A stretch of DNA of 64,000 bases, taken from NCBI GenBank assembly GCA_946480715.1, contig CAMLKK010000009.1, positions 1 through 64,000 on the forward strand, given 5' to 3'. Below are positions 33,678 to 44,322 of this stretch, in pieces. How positions within the stretch are numbered: the first letter of the stretch is position 1; every line of letters begins with the position of its first letter. Origin of the DNA: an uncultured Bacteriovorax sp. GTDB lineage: Bacteria; Bdellovibrionota; Bacteriovoracia; Bacteriovoracales; Bacteriovoracaceae. The notes under the pieces were generated by a model, which was not told where the DNA came from, made no database searches, and saw only the letters and a program-made list of their open reading frames with translations. The position numbers and the translations under genes were made by a program.

Positions 33678-34988
33678 ATGGAAAAGCCCAGTCCATCAGC
33701 GACAGACAATGATCTTGAGGAGCTTGAAAATATTTTGAGCGAGCTCCCCACGGCCATTGAAATAAAATTAAAAATAGCATCACTTTTTAATTCGATTCAC
33801 CAGAAAATGAATCAAGGGCTTTCTTATGAAGTCATTCTAGAAAGTGTTTTCACTCCTCTTGATTCAGTCATTCCTTTTGATCGCATCGGCATCGGACTTC
33901 TCGAAAATAACAATGAGTCCATGGCCCTTAGATGGGTAAAATCAAAACTCCCAATAAAAGAAGTCAATAAAGGATACAAAGCTTCGATCGTTAACAGCAG
34001 TTTAAAGGAAGTTCTTTCAAACAAAGCACCGAGGATCATAGGTGATTTGGAAGACTATCTAAAAGATCACCCTGAGTCTGAATCTACTCGTCACATTCTT
34101 CAGGATGGAATTAGATCCAGTTTAACTTGCCCACTTGTGGTGAACGATAAGGCCATCGGATGTATTTTCTTCTCGAGTAAAAACCCGCATACCTACAATC
34201 TTAAACATAGTGAAATTTTTTGTGAAATCTCTCAAGGCCTTTCTTTGATCATTGAGCAATCCCTCATGAAAGAAAGCATCGCCAACAATCAAACTAAAGA
34301 AAAAATTTTCCGCGCCACTATTCACGATCTCAATAATCCGCTTGCTGTTATAAAAGGGACTTTGGATATCCTAGAACGCAAAGGATGGTTCGATGATCTT
34401 AATGATAATCTTAAAAAATCATTTCATACGTTGAAGCGAAACTCAGAAGCGATGATTTCTATGGTGAATGATCTTGTTCAAATGAACGAGATAAAATCCG
34501 GCAAGAAAATCGTTCATCTTAAAAATTGTGAGTTGGATGTATTTTTAAAAGAAATAATGAATGATAGTTTTAATATGGCGAAGAAAAAAAATATTACGAT
34601 AGAGCTTGAACGTGGTTCGAATCTACCTTTTGCCATCAATATAGATCCCGAGTACTTGAAAAGGGCGATTGAAAATTTGGTTTCAAACGCCATTAAGTAT
34701 TCTCAAAACAATACTAAGCTTGTGATTAACGTTGAAGTTACCGACAATAAACTCCTTTTTTCATTTACTGATCAAGGTCTCGGCATCCCTGAAAATGAAA
34801 TAGATAAATTGTTTAAAGAGTTCGGTAAAACAAGCGTAAAGCCAACTTCAGGGGAAACCTCATCAGGCCTAGGGCTCGCCAATGTTAAGGCCATTATAGA
34901 GGCCCATGGCGGGAGAGTTTCGGTTCAAAGCCAGGTTAACGTCGGTTCAACCTTCACTTTCTGGATCCCCATCCATTCCACACACTAG
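33678..34988 (+). CDS. soluble GAF-domain sensor histidine kinase (orphan)
   Basis: 436 residues from the ATG at 33678, with GGAGGA 7 bases upstream; a TTG at 33663 is the longer alternative. An N-terminal GAF domain (about 25-195) precedes HisKA (FRATIHDLNNPLAVIKG, phospho-His in HDLNNP) and HATPase_c (N box ENLVSNAIKYS, G1 DQGLGIPE, G2 SSGLGLANVKAI). No membrane segment, so it senses a cytoplasmic signal. No response regulator is adjacent. It begins 39 bases after the antiporter stop and may be cotranscribed. Confidence 0.9.
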   Translation: MEKPSPSATDNDLEELENILSELPTAIEIKLKIASLFNSIHQKMNQGLSYEVILESVFTPLDSVIPFDRIGIGLLENNNESMALRWVKSKLPIKEVNKGYKASIVNSSLKEVLSNKAPRIIGDLEDYLKDHPESESTRHILQDGIRSSLTCPLVVNDKAIGCIFFSSKNPHTYNLKHSEIFCEISQGLSLIIEQSLMKESIANNQTKEKIFRATIHDLNNPLAVIKGTLDILERKGWFDDLNDNLKKSFHTLKRNSEAMISMVNDLVQMNEIKSGKKIVHLKNCELDVFLKEIMNDSFNMAKKKNITIELERGSNLPFAINIDPEYLKRAIENLVSNAIKYSQNNTKLVINVEVTDNKLLFSFTDQGLGIPENEIDKLFKEFGKTSVKPTSGETSSGLGLANVKAIIEAHGGRVSVQSQVNVGSTFTFWIPIHSTH

Positions 34989-35051
34989 AAAATTTACCTT
35001 TTCATATCAAATTGACGCTTCTCTTGCTAAAGTCCGCTAAACGAGGAAATT

Positions 35052-35471
35052 ATGAAAAGAGTTAAAGTTCAATTTGTCCGCTACGACATGAGTAAAACTA
35101 AAAATCGCAAACGCAAAGATATGTTGGTTGATGACCAAAGTGAAGAAGCGGTGATCGCGCAATTAGAAAGAATCCACAAAGGTGAAACGTTCGTTAAATT
35201 GCATGAACTCACTTGGGATGAAAAACAAATTAAAGAAGTCGCAAGAAAAGAAAAAATGGATCAGCGACTACGATTCACAGGAACTGTTAAATTTTTTGAT
35301 GTCGAAAAAGGTTTTGGCTTTATTCAGCCAGATGAAGATATGGATGATTTGTTTTTTCACAAGTCAGCGTGCAATGATAGTGTGCCGTTTGAAAAAGACC
35401 GCGTAGAATTTAAAATAAGTGAAGGGCCGAAAGGTCTTTCGGCCATCCACGTATCTGTCATCGACGATTAG
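35052..35471 (+). CDS. cold-shock-domain protein with N-terminal extension
   Basis: 139 residues. The C-terminal 65 residues are a cold-shock domain, with RNP1-like KGFGFIQPDE and RNP2-like DLFFHKSA, in GTVKFFDVEKGFGFI. The N-terminal 70 residues are basic and helical, longer than in classical CspA (about 70 residues total), and may add RNA or protein contacts. GAGGAA precedes the ATG. It converges on katG with only 15 bases between stops and no hairpin. Confidence 0.88.
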   Translation: MKRVKVQFVRYDMSKTKNRKRKDMLVDDQSEEAVIAQLERIHKGETFVKLHELTWDEKQIKEVARKEKMDQRLRFTGTVKFFDVEKGFGFIQPDEDMDDLFFHKSACNDSVPFEKDRVEFKISEGPKGLSAIHVSVIDD

Positions 35472-35486
35472 AACTTATCTGAAGTC

Positions 35487-37707
<2,221 letters not shown>

Positions 37708-37790
37708 ATAACAAAACTAGATGACAGCATAGACAAAAGCTATAAAGGTCGATTTGCTTTGCGCTGTCGGGACAAACTAAGCATCGCGGC

Positions 37791-37973
37791 TTAGATTAAG
37801 CGTCCACCTTTAAGCAAATAAATTTTTGGCGACACGTCTTCGTTACATAATTTCTTTTCTGCTTTACTTTCTTGTGTGACGACTGGTTTTTCTTCTGCTT
37901 CATCTGCTGCAAAACAACCTACTGAAGTCAGAGCAACTAATATTCCGAATGTAACGGCCTTTAGAAATTCCAT
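37791..37973 (-). CDS. very small secreted protein or lipoprotein
   Basis: 60 residues. MEFLKAVTFGILVALTSVGC reads as a signal sequence; cleavage may be at CFAA (ordinary) or at the Cys20 (lipoprotein, lipobox TSVGC). The mature part is a charged Glu/Lys peptide of 38-41 residues with one further Cys. AGAGGA lies 7-8 bases upstream of the ATG, which argues that the gene is real. It is upstream of the katG promoter and in the same direction, but about 85 bases away. No family recognised. Confidence 0.6.
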   Translation of the reverse strand: MEFLKAVTFGILVALTSVGCFAADEAEEKPVVTQESKAEKKLCNEDVSPKIYLLKGGRLI

Positions 37974-38065
37974 GATTGATCCTCTTTGTTTAACTACAAT
38001 TTGAGTATCGATCTTTCATGTAAAAAAATAAATTATTATAAATTGATCAAGACAATAGTTAATTG

Positions 38066-38182
38066 TTATTGGTTCGATGACTTCATCAGATTGATGAAGT
38101 CGAGGACTTCTTTTTGAAGTTCTTCATGTTTACCGGCGTTGGATTTTAAACAAATTCCCATCGCAAATGTTAGAAGCATAGA
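38066..38182 (-). pseudogene. 3' fragment of a TetR-like regulator
   Basis: The minus strand reads about 39 residues to a TAA at 38066-38068, including LLTFAMGICLKSNAG and EELQKEVLDFINLMK. This is typical of the last helices of TetR-family regulators (xx-MGIxxxSxxG-xxEEL). Nothing upstream continues the protein: the DNA-binding half is missing and the reading runs into an SDR fragment on the other strand at about 38182. Assignment is by pattern only, without a helix-turn-helix to confirm it. Confidence 0.5.
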
Positions 38183-38526
38183 ATGTACTGACGGCTTCAG
38201 TTGTTGCAAGCAAAGGCTTCGCTGGCTCAAGCGTTTACTCTGCAACTAAAGCAGCAGTGAGAAACTTCGCTCGCAGCTGGACGGCGGAATTTCCAGTCTC
38301 TGATGTGCGCTTCAATGTTCTCTCTCCAGGACCGATTCAAACGCCAATCTTCGATAAAATGGGTCTTCCACTAGAGCAAGCTCACGGTATCGGTGAATCG
38401 ACGCCTATTAAACGAATGGGGAAGCCAGAAGAAATGGCAAAGGCAGCGCTCTTTTTAGCAAGTGATGATTCAAGTTACGTTGTCGGTGCAGAGTTAATGG
38501 CCGATGGTGGTTTCGGTCAAATCTAA
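38182..38526 (+). pseudogene. 3' half of a short-chain dehydrogenase/reductase
   Basis: The open frame starts after a TAG at 38179-38181 and reads NVLTASVVASKGFAGSSVYS, with the catalytic YxxxK as YSATK, then LSPGPIQTP and a normal C-terminus DGGFGQI. About half of a normal SDR of roughly 245 residues is missing: the Rossmann GxxxGxG and the NAG motif are gone. A GTG at 38257 could still start 89 residues but would lack the active site. Together with the tetR-like fragment it forms a head-to-head pair joined at its broken 5' ends. Confidence 0.8.
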
Positions 38527-38561
38527 AAATGTTTGGAACCTATGTAAAAAAGACAGTGGTG

Positions 38562-38589
38562 TTGCTTAAATTGTTAGGCGTGCTAAACA
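38562..38589 (+). promoter_or_regulatory. possible promoter giving a leaderless kinase mRNA
   Basis: TTGCTT (38562-38567) and TAAACA (38584-38589), 16-base spacer. Start would be at about 38595-38597, right at the GTG. No Shine-Dalgarno precedes that GTG. Confidence 0.28.
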
Positions 38590-38595
38590 CATAAT

Positions 38596-39912
38596 GTGGA
38601 AACAATTATTGAACAAAATTCATTCCTGGTGAATTTTCCAGCTGGACCGCTTCCACTATCCGAAATCATTGTGACAGACGAGTTAAATTATCGTCCATCG
38701 CGAATTCCTAATTACCAAAGAGAAAGTGAAGCCTACCGCGAACTCGCTAAACTACTGAGTCTCTCACCCAAGTTAGCGATGAATGGCCTCGTCGAACAAA
38801 TTGTAAAACTACTAGGTGCTGATTCCGCTGGAATTAGTATCGCAGAAGTTGAAAATGGAAATGAGATTTTTCGCTGGCATGCGATCGCTGGAACTCTCTC
38901 ACCATTTATCAACGGTATTATGCCTCGCCATTTTAGCCCGTGTGGAGAGGTTTGCGAACGTAGTGAACCGATTCTCATGCGCGAACTGGTTCAGCACTAT
39001 AAATACGTCGAAATTCTTGGTTTAAATTTATTTGAAGCGCTGTTGGTTCCATTTTTTCAAGATGGTCAAGCGATAGGTACGATTTGGGTTGTCTCACATG
39101 GAGACTATAAATTATTTGATCGTGAAGATCTTCGACTTCTCAATTCACTCGCTGAATTTACGTCCGGGATCGTTCAGGCCCAGCTTAAATCAGAAGAATT
39201 GCAGCTCAGTAATTCAGAATTAAATGCAGAGAAGGTTGTTCGTGAGCGTCTTATTTCGGCCTTATCCCACGATTTAAGATCACCAATTACTTCGGCAAAA
39301 ATCAATGCTCAAATGCTCGCTAGAAAACTTGATTCCCAAATGCTTATGCTTGCCAATAGAATTGTAAGCAGTATGAATCGTGCTGATTCAATGATCCGTG
39401 ATTTGCTAGATCTCAATATGATAAAAGCTGGCGAAAAATTTATTCTTAATCTTGATAATCACAATCTCCATGAAATTATCAAAAACTCTATCGAAGAATT
39501 GTCGTTTATTCACGGTGATCGATTTGTAGTTCAAGCAGATAAAAATATCGACGGACGATGGGATAGTGAAGCTATTAGAAGAATTCTCGAAAATCTATTA
39601 ACCAATGCTATTAAATATGGAGATGAAAATTCTCCAGTAACAATTTCCGCTCTGTCGTCTGAGAATGAAATATTTTTCTCGGTTCATAATTACGGTTCAG
39701 TCATTAGTCGTGAAAATTGTGAAAATCTCTTCGTTCAATACCAAAGATCTGATAGTGCTATAGCAAGCAGTAAACAAGGTTGGGGAATCGGACTGATGAT
39801 TGTACGTGGATTGGCGCAATCCATGAATGGAGATGTTTCTGTCAACAGTAATGAGAATGAAGGAACGAGATTTACTGTGAAACTTCCTCGAATTGTTATA
39901 GATTCTGAATAA
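38596..39912 (+). CDS. soluble GAF-domain sensor histidine kinase (orphan)
   Basis: 438 residues from the GTG at 38596 (an ATG two bases earlier is out of frame; no ribosome site is visible). A GAF domain (about 50-200) precedes HisKA (LISALSHDLRSPITSAK, phospho-His in SHDLR) and HATPase_c (RRILENLLTNAIKYGDEN; GWGIGLMIVRGLAQSM). There is no membrane segment and no response regulator nearby. The catalytic half closely resembles the kinase at 61245-62819 (HDLRxPxTxAK, NAIKYGD, GWGxGLxxVxGL), so the two are paralogues. The 3' end overlaps the convergent LysR-like gene by 17 bases. Confidence 0.88.
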   Translation: METIIEQNSFLVNFPAGPLPLSEIIVTDELNYRPSRIPNYQRESEAYRELAKLLSLSPKLAMNGLVEQIVKLLGADSAGISIAEVENGNEIFRWHAIAGTLSPFINGIMPRHFSPCGEVCERSEPILMRELVQHYKYVEILGLNLFEALLVPFFQDGQAIGTIWVVSHGDYKLFDREDLRLLNSLAEFTSGIVQAQLKSEELQLSNSELNAEKVVRERLISALSHDLRSPITSAKINAQMLARKLDSQMLMLANRIVSSMNRADSMIRDLLDLNMIKAGEKFILNLDNHNLHEIIKNSIEELSFIHGDRFVVQADKNIDGRWDSEAIRRILENLLTNAIKYGDENSPVTISALSSENEIFFSVHNYGSVISRENCENLFVQYQRSDSAIASSKQGWGIGLMIVRGLAQSMNGDVSVNSNENEGTRFTVKLPRIVIDSE

Positions 39913-40720
39913 AATTGCAGAGCAGACTGGCCATTTTTTTACTTTCTAATCTTCTTCTGAGCCACCAAACACAAAGCTTCCGATCCATGGGAATTTCTTC
40001 CTGAAGAGCGATGATTTCTTTTCTCTTGATTAAATCATTCACGAGAATTTTAGGAACAATACTCCAGCCTAATCCATGCTGAACGGCCGAGCGAACTGAT
40101 ATCAAATTATCTGTCGTCATTAAGGTGACAGTAGCAACTTTGAAAATGTCCGGATTAATCTGTTCGTGACGGATAAAAGGCCTATTCAAAAGGTCACTGA
40201 TCTTAGCTTTTTTTAATCCCCATGAAGCGGGAATGACAGCAACCCATTCTTCTTTAAACAATTGTCGATGAGCGATCGCCGGATCTTCTGGGGGATGGCA
40301 AACAACAACATAATCGCATGAACCTTCTATCAAATGCGTTTCGAAATCCAGAGGAGTGGAGTATTGCAGCTGTGATTTAGTCCCTAATGCTTTCAAAAGT
40401 GCTGTTGAATTTGGAATCAACAACTGTTCGATCATCCATGTTGTGGCGGCTATACGTATGCGTGAATCACCAGAAAGAATTTTTTTCTGAGCTATGATGC
40501 TTTCTTCCAGCCATCCCACAAGAACTTTTCCCGCGTCTGTTAGCGTCCAATGACCTTTGATCTTTTGGAGATAACCATATTCCTCAGAAATACGTATCGT
40601 TTTTCTTTGCAGTCCTGCAGGATCGCAATTTAAAAGTTTAGCTGCCTCACGCAGTGAAGCTGTGCTTTTAAGAGCCCGCAAAATAAGACAGTCGTCTGGA
40701 GAAATTAAAAATTGATCCAT
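39896..40720 (-). CDS. LysR-like transcriptional regulator
   Basis: 274 residues. The N-terminal winged helix (about 8-65) has SPDDCLILRALKSTASLREAA and TDAGKVLVGWL, a divergent form of the LysR helix-turn-helix. A periplasmic-binding-like effector domain follows (about 90-270; RIRIAATTWMIEQLL, VQHGLGWSIVPKILV). It is shorter and less canonical than the regulator at 1152. It is divergent from the secreted zincin-like gene at 40807, the best target candidate. The 3' end overlaps the convergent kinase gene by 17 bases. Confidence 0.8.
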   Translation of the reverse strand: MDQFLISPDDCLILRALKSTASLREAAKLLNCDPAGLQRKTIRISEEYGYLQKIKGHWTLTDAGKVLVGWLEESIIAQKKILSGDSRIRIAATTWMIEQLLIPNSTALLKALGTKSQLQYSTPLDFETHLIEGSCDYVVVCHPPEDPAIAHRQLFKEEWVAVIPASWGLKKAKISDLLNRPFIRHEQINPDIFKVATVTLMTTDNLISVRSAVQHGLGWSIVPKILVNDLIKRKEIIALQEEIPMDRKLCVWWLRRRLESKKMASLLCNFIQNL

Positions 40721-40806
40721 GTTGATATATTTCTAACTCAATATTGATATAAGTCAACAGACAAAAACATGTTTTATTGAGAATGTAGCGACAATAAGGA
40801 GTCATT

Positions 40807-41637
40807 ATGAAGATTGTTGCAGTTATTGTTTTAGTTCTGTCTTTTACAAGTTTTGCGGACGAATTAAATCCACGCTATTTCGCTAATCTTGAAGTCCAAA
40901 GGCTAGCACCTGAAGCTTTTGTTTTGCAGCCGGAAACAGCTGAGTTTCATTCGCATCTCCCACAATCTCAAATGGATGAGATGAATGAACTGCTAGATTT
41001 AATCTCCAAAGAGGCATTACTCATTTCAAAGATAGAAAAATTCAAAGATCTGGAGTGGAGTGAAAAAGAAGCTGTCTTGAGAGAAGTCTTTAGGCTTGAG
41101 GTTCAGGCGTTAAAAATAAAGTCTCCGGAACTTATCATTAGCAATACCGCCATTGAAGGTCAGGCATATTTTGATTTTGACATAGAAAATCCCACACCTG
41201 GCAAAGTTATTCTCAATCCAGATCAACTTGAAAAAGATCCTAATCCTTTTTCTGCCCTTATGCTTCTCATTCATGAGACTCGCCATTCAGCTCAATTTCA
41301 AAAAGCATTTTTGGAAAAAGAGAATGATGTTCTTGGTAGATTTTATCGTGCCGCTTTCACAGCACAAAAAAAACACGCAGATAAAATTAGATCATTTTGT
41401 GATTTTCTCACTCTTAACAACGAGTATGAGGCTTTTCAATTCGGGAACTATGTAGTCACCGTTTTAACTCATGGCCAGGTCGATACACTTGGAATGGGGA
41501 CGTATGCCAGTCAGTACAATAAAGATCTAAGTTTAAAGATCGATCTTCCTTCTCTCTTTGAAGAGGGGGCAAATGATGTACTTGAGAAATTTAATCTTCT
41601 GGAAAAAGCTCAATATGATCTACTGATTAAGCAGTAA
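40807..41637 (+). CDS. secreted HExxH protein, possible metallopeptidase
   Basis: 276 residues. Signal peptide about 1-17 (VAVIVLVLSFTSFA). In the middle, LMLLIHETRHSAQFQKAF contains an HExxH zinc motif (HETRH, 156-160); an acidic NEYEAFQFGNYV about 50 residues on could hold a third ligand. The region before it is helical and Glu-rich. No named family recognised; peptidase activity is inferred from the motif only. AAGGAG precedes the ATG, and a terminator follows at 41650. A LysR-like regulator is divergent upstream. Confidence 0.7.
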   Translation: MKIVAVIVLVLSFTSFADELNPRYFANLEVQRLAPEAFVLQPETAEFHSHLPQSQMDEMNELLDLISKEALLISKIEKFKDLEWSEKEAVLREVFRLEVQALKIKSPELIISNTAIEGQAYFDFDIENPTPGKVILNPDQLEKDPNPFSALMLLIHETRHSAQFQKAFLEKENDVLGRFYRAAFTAQKKHADKIRSFCDFLTLNNEYEAFQFGNYVVTVLTHGQVDTLGMGTYASQYNKDLSLKIDLPSLFEEGANDVLEKFNLLEKAQYDLLIKQ

Positions 41638-41649
41638 TGCCTAAAATTT

Positions 41650-41680
41650 GAGGCGAATCTCAGACGAGAGCATTCGCCTC
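41650..41680 (+). terminator. terminator hairpin
   Basis: GAGGCGAAT (41650-41658) pairs with ATTCGCCTC (41672-41680), with an inner CTC/GAG pair, followed by TAAATCCTTAA. Confidence 0.55.
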
Positions 41681-41795
41681 TAAATCCTTAAGAATAAGTT
41701 AAACGGGACAGATAAGAAGGTGAAAAAAGTCCCATATGCTGTGAAAATTCCGAAAGAAGCTAAACTAAAAGATATAAACTTTTCGGAGAATTTTT

Positions 41796-43811
41796 ATGTC
41801 ATTCAAAGCTATCTTTTTAAGAATGCTTTTACTCTTCTCAATTTCGTTTTCTTTGTTCGGAGTAGAACTACCTTTTAATTCTTTAGAAGAATTCAAAACG
41901 TGGGAAAGAAATTTTAGAATGAACGCTAGATTTCACCCCAACTATAAAACACCTGACTACTACTTCATCGGACTTTGGCGAAATGAACCAGAAGCGGCTG
42001 AGAGTCGTTATCGTTTTCTAAAAAATAATCCGCAATATGCTGCAGACTATGAAGCGATTCATAAAGGCGAACTTTCTAAGTTTCCTACTGACGGAAGTTC
42101 AATGATTAAAAGTGACTTGTCTAAATTTCCACCTGAAATCGCAGAGTACTATAAGCAAAATCCAGCAGAGCTTTTGGCCGCAGAAGGTTTCGGTCATGAC
42201 CCTGTACTTGCGAGAAAACTTTATACTGGTGAAATTCAACTCGATAAAAATATTAATAAGTCTGAATGGCTTCGCACTCATGCATGGACTCCAGATGGAA
42301 TTGTAGAAAAGAATAATGTCGTTGATTATGCTCAAAAACCATATGGTGATTACAAACTTCAAAAAATTGATCCGGCAACAGGTAAAGGAGTCGAAGAAGG
42401 CGAAGAAGATAAAGTTGCTGGCGGTGACTCTAAAAACAGTGGTGTAAGTGAACAAGTAAAAGGAAATCTCGAACTCTATAATAGAGTCCAAAAAGATATT
42501 GATACAATCGTTGGAAAAATTAAGGTACTTCGTGAATCGATAGGTGTAACACTCGCAACAAGCGAAATTGGTAACAGTGTTGATTGTGCCGGACAAGTTC
42601 CACAAACTTTCAAAGGTCGTTGTGGAGAATTAAAAGTTCTCGTGAAATCATTCAAAGATTTAGAAGCACAGGCCGCAAAACTTCGTGAAGTCATTTCTGC
42701 AGTTGATAGCACTATTGGCTTTCCTAAAATTTCTAGAGACATGTCGATCGCTTCTACAGTTGTAAGCAAATCTTCAAAAGATGTTTTCGCTGCTGATAAA
42801 GAAACACCTGATTGTACTCTTCCTTCTCAAAAAGGCTGGAAGTGCTTAAAAACTACAATTAGAACACTTGAAGGTAAAAATTATAAAATTGTCCTAAAAT
42901 GGAATCGTCCAAATGTTAAATCGCGCGGAACAGTCTTCTACGGTATCGGTGGCGCGGGAATGGGAGAGAGCTTGGATGATGCTCCTTCAAAAGCGGTGAT
43001 GGACCAGCTTGATCAAATTGACCAGATAAGAATTGTTGCACTCGAAATGCTTGATGAAAAACCAGAATTTCCACTTGCTGGCGGTTACTGGATTCATGGC
43101 GGTGGTTATGAAACTCTTGCTCAAATCTTTATGGCTTCGTTTGAACTTGCTGTTAAGAAAAACCTTATTCACGGAAGTTTCTTGAACTATATGGGAGGAA
43201 GTAACGGAACAATGTTGCTTGCTTCAGCAATGGCCCGCTACAACGCTGATACTTATTTTGATCGTGTCGTTTTCCAGATGGGACCTTTCCTACCAAGTCT
43301 AGAAAAGGCATGTGACAAAAATTCTTCATCACACTTCTGGTTGAGTAATCCACAGCAAGTAAATATGATGCAAGATTTTCTTTCAAGATGGACTTACCAG
43401 GATCCAGCGAAGAAAGTTTGTGATGATTTAAAAAATGACCGACTTTCATTACTTAAAAAAGATCTTAAAAAAGATTACCCGAACACAATCTTTCACGTAA
43501 TCATGGGCGAAAAAGAAATTACAGATGGTTTCGGAAAGTGGATTCTTGAATCTAATCTTGAATGGTATAATGCCATTACATCTAAATCTAAAGAACGTTT
43601 AATTCGTCCGCAAATGGGCCATAACAACTCATATGAAGACATGAGAAGGTTCTTGAAGCTCTCTCCAAATGAAACTCCTGATCGATCACTGGAACAATGT
43701 CAGAAAGGAACATTTGATGTAGAAGGGAAGCCATTTGAGTTCTCTTGCGGCTGTGGAACGCTCACGGGCGGTGTTTTACAAAATGATGGATGTTTCCATA
43801 AAGCGCTTTAA
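41796..43811 (+). CDS. large secreted protein with alpha/beta-hydrolase-like C-terminal half
   Basis: 671 residues. Signal peptide about 1-22. Residues 25-330 are helical and charged with no recognised domain (repeated W-R-N-E-P and P-D-Y patterns, a coil near 220-310). From about 345 a hydrolase-like fold begins: TVFYGIGGAGMGES, GYWIHGGGYETLAQ, the elbow YMGGSNGTMLLA (candidate nucleophile Ser469) and MGHNNSYEDM (candidate His609). The last 40 residues hold five Cys. Function unknown; a lytic or surface esterase role in a predator would be plausible but is inference. The element CGGGACAG lies 85-92 bases upstream. Overlaps the marR-like gene by 36 bases. Confidence 0.7.
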   Translation: MSFKAIFLRMLLLFSISFSLFGVELPFNSLEEFKTWERNFRMNARFHPNYKTPDYYFIGLWRNEPEAAESRYRFLKNNPQYAADYEAIHKGELSKFPTDGSSMIKSDLSKFPPEIAEYYKQNPAELLAAEGFGHDPVLARKLYTGEIQLDKNINKSEWLRTHAWTPDGIVEKNNVVDYAQKPYGDYKLQKIDPATGKGVEEGEEDKVAGGDSKNSGVSEQVKGNLELYNRVQKDIDTIVGKIKVLRESIGVTLATSEIGNSVDCAGQVPQTFKGRCGELKVLVKSFKDLEAQAAKLREVISAVDSTIGFPKISRDMSIASTVVSKSSKDVFAADKETPDCTLPSQKGWKCLKTTIRTLEGKNYKIVLKWNRPNVKSRGTVFYGIGGAGMGESLDDAPSKAVMDQLDQIDQIRIVALEMLDEKPEFPLAGGYWIHGGGYETLAQIFMASFELAVKKNLIHGSFLNYMGGSNGTMLLASAMARYNADTYFDRVVFQMGPFLPSLEKACDKNSSSHFWLSNPQQVNMMQDFLSRWTYQDPAKKVCDDLKNDRLSLLKKDLKKDYPNTIFHVIMGEKEITDGFGKWILESNLEWYNAITSKSKERLIRPQMGHNNSYEDMRRFLKLSPNETPDRSLEQCQKGTFDVEGKPFEFSCGCGTLTGGVLQNDGCFHKAL

Positions 43812-44228
43812 AACAGAATTAAGGGACTTGAGTTCCTGCAAGCCGAATGCTTGATCGACATTAGTTTCTAATTTATCAAAAAATTTTATCAGCACTAAAC
43901 TCAGCTTACTTCCTTTGGGAGTAAGCTGATATTCAAATCCCCGTAAATCACCTTGAATCAATTTCCTGCTAATGAGTTTTTTTTCTTCAAGAGCTGATGT
44001 GCTATGGCTGATATTTCCCTTCGACATTTGAAAAAGTTCTGCAAGGTTATTCCAACGAATTGTTTTTTCCGGTTCAAAGTAAATGGCCAGCAATATTAAT
44101 GCTTGATTCAGATTGAGGTCGTGTTCACACAAGTTTTCATTGAGCTGTTTCTGAATCTTTAACCCAGTAAAAAGAATGAGCATAGATGAACTTTCATTGA
44201 GGAATTTATCTAGTTTTGGTTTTTTCAT
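43776..44228 (-). CDS. MarR-family transcriptional regulator
   Basis: 150 residues from the ATG at 44228 (the frame extends 28 codons further upstream, but those cross the operator). A winged helix-turn-helix is clear: LNQALILLAIYFEPEKTIRW, LAELFQMSKGNISHSTSALE, KKLISRKLIQGDLRGFEYQL, TPKGSKL. MarR proteins are usually autoregulated dimers released by small molecules. It is divergent from bioY, with a palindromic operator between the two starts, so it probably represses itself and bioY. The 3' end overlaps the convergent hydrolase gene by 36 bases. Confidence 0.85.
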   Translation of the reverse strand: MKKPKLDKFLNESSSMLILFTGLKIQKQLNENLCEHDLNLNQALILLAIYFEPEKTIRWNNLAELFQMSKGNISHSTSALEEKKLISRKLIQGDLRGFEYQLTPKGSKLSLVLIKFFDKLETNVDQAFGLQELKSLNSVLKRFMETSIIL

Positions 44229-44238
44229 TATATTTAAG

Positions 44239-44262
44239 CCTAAATAGTTTAGGACTAAACTA
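44239..44262. promoter_or_regulatory. palindromic operator between marR-like gene and bioY
   Basis: TAGTTTAGGACTAAACTA (44245-44262) has perfect 8-bp arms around GA, and overlaps a second perfect repeat CCTAAATAGTTTAGG (44239-44253). Three half-sites CTAAA/TTTAG lie in 24 bases, 11 bases upstream of the regulator ATG and 60 upstream of bioY. It does not look like a BirA or BioR box. Confidence 0.6.
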
Positions 44263-44322
44263 TATGTTTTTTGATTGTTTTTCAATTGTTCTCTCTTTAA
44301 TTTTAAGTGCAAAGGAGAAACA

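Noticed and set aside
38257..38526. Functional 89-residue SDR protein from the GTG at 38257
   Set aside because: It would lack the cofactor fold and catalytic YxxxK; upstream frame clearly continues the truncated SDR.
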